Assembly: GCA_021199695.1 (NCBI GenBank)
Contig: JAJQHP010000035.1
Span: forward strand, 1-5,784
DNA: 5,784 nucleotides
Direction: 5' to 3'
Source of the DNA: Clostridiales bacterium
GTDB lineage: Bacteria > Bacillota > Clostridia > Oscillospirales > Oscillospiraceae
The position numbers and the translations under genes were made by a program. Below the pieces are notes generated by a model that made no database searches, was not told the DNA's origin, and saw only the letters and a list, made by a program, of their open reading frames with translations. How positions within the stretch are numbered: position 1 is the first letter of the stretch; each line of letters begins with the position of its first letter. This document shows positions 5,770 through 5,784 of the stretch, piece by piece.

Positions 5770-5784
5770 GCTCTGAAAGTATGA

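Overview
The window looks like a piece of a GC-rich Firmicutes genome, most likely a gut clostridium of the Oscillospiraceae/Ruminococcaceae type. This is inferred from strong AGGAGG-type ribosome binding sites, an agr-like LytTR/GHKL regulatory pair, a Clostridia-type large serine recombinase, and high GC (one sampled 60-base line in the transporter region has 44 G+C, one in the recombinase has 34, one in the small gene has 31). The species cannot be named from the sequence.

Two divergent blocks meet in an intergenic region at about 3623-3770. Leftward, on the minus strand, are four co-oriented genes: a LytTR-type response regulator (2924-3622), a short GHKL histidine kinase with no membrane sensor (2248-2919), a complete ABC exporter half-transporter (302-2152), and the first 113 codons of a second ABC transporter (1-339) that runs off the window edge. 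The regulator and kinase are 4 nt apart, and a TGn-TATAAT extended -10 lies just upstream of them. The two transporter genes overlap by 38 nt, and the second appears to start at an ATT codon. Between kinase and transporters lies a 95-bp gap holding a strong intrinsic terminator and a perfect 12-bp direct repeat with a 21-bp period. That spacing suits a dimeric LytTR regulator, so the pair probably controls the transporter genes from here.

Rightward, on the plus strand, are a 56-codon helical gene (3771-3941) with its own terminator, then a well-formed promoter and a complete 562-residue large serine recombinase (4070-5758) starting with TTG. These mark the right part of the window as an integration module of a mobile element (ICE, transposon or prophage). 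No element end is proven inside the window.

The simplest reading is a signal-responsive export cassette carried beside, or as cargo of, an integrative element. The exported substrate, the signal and the element boundaries are not visible here. No CRISPR array, rRNA, tRNA or insertion sequence was seen.
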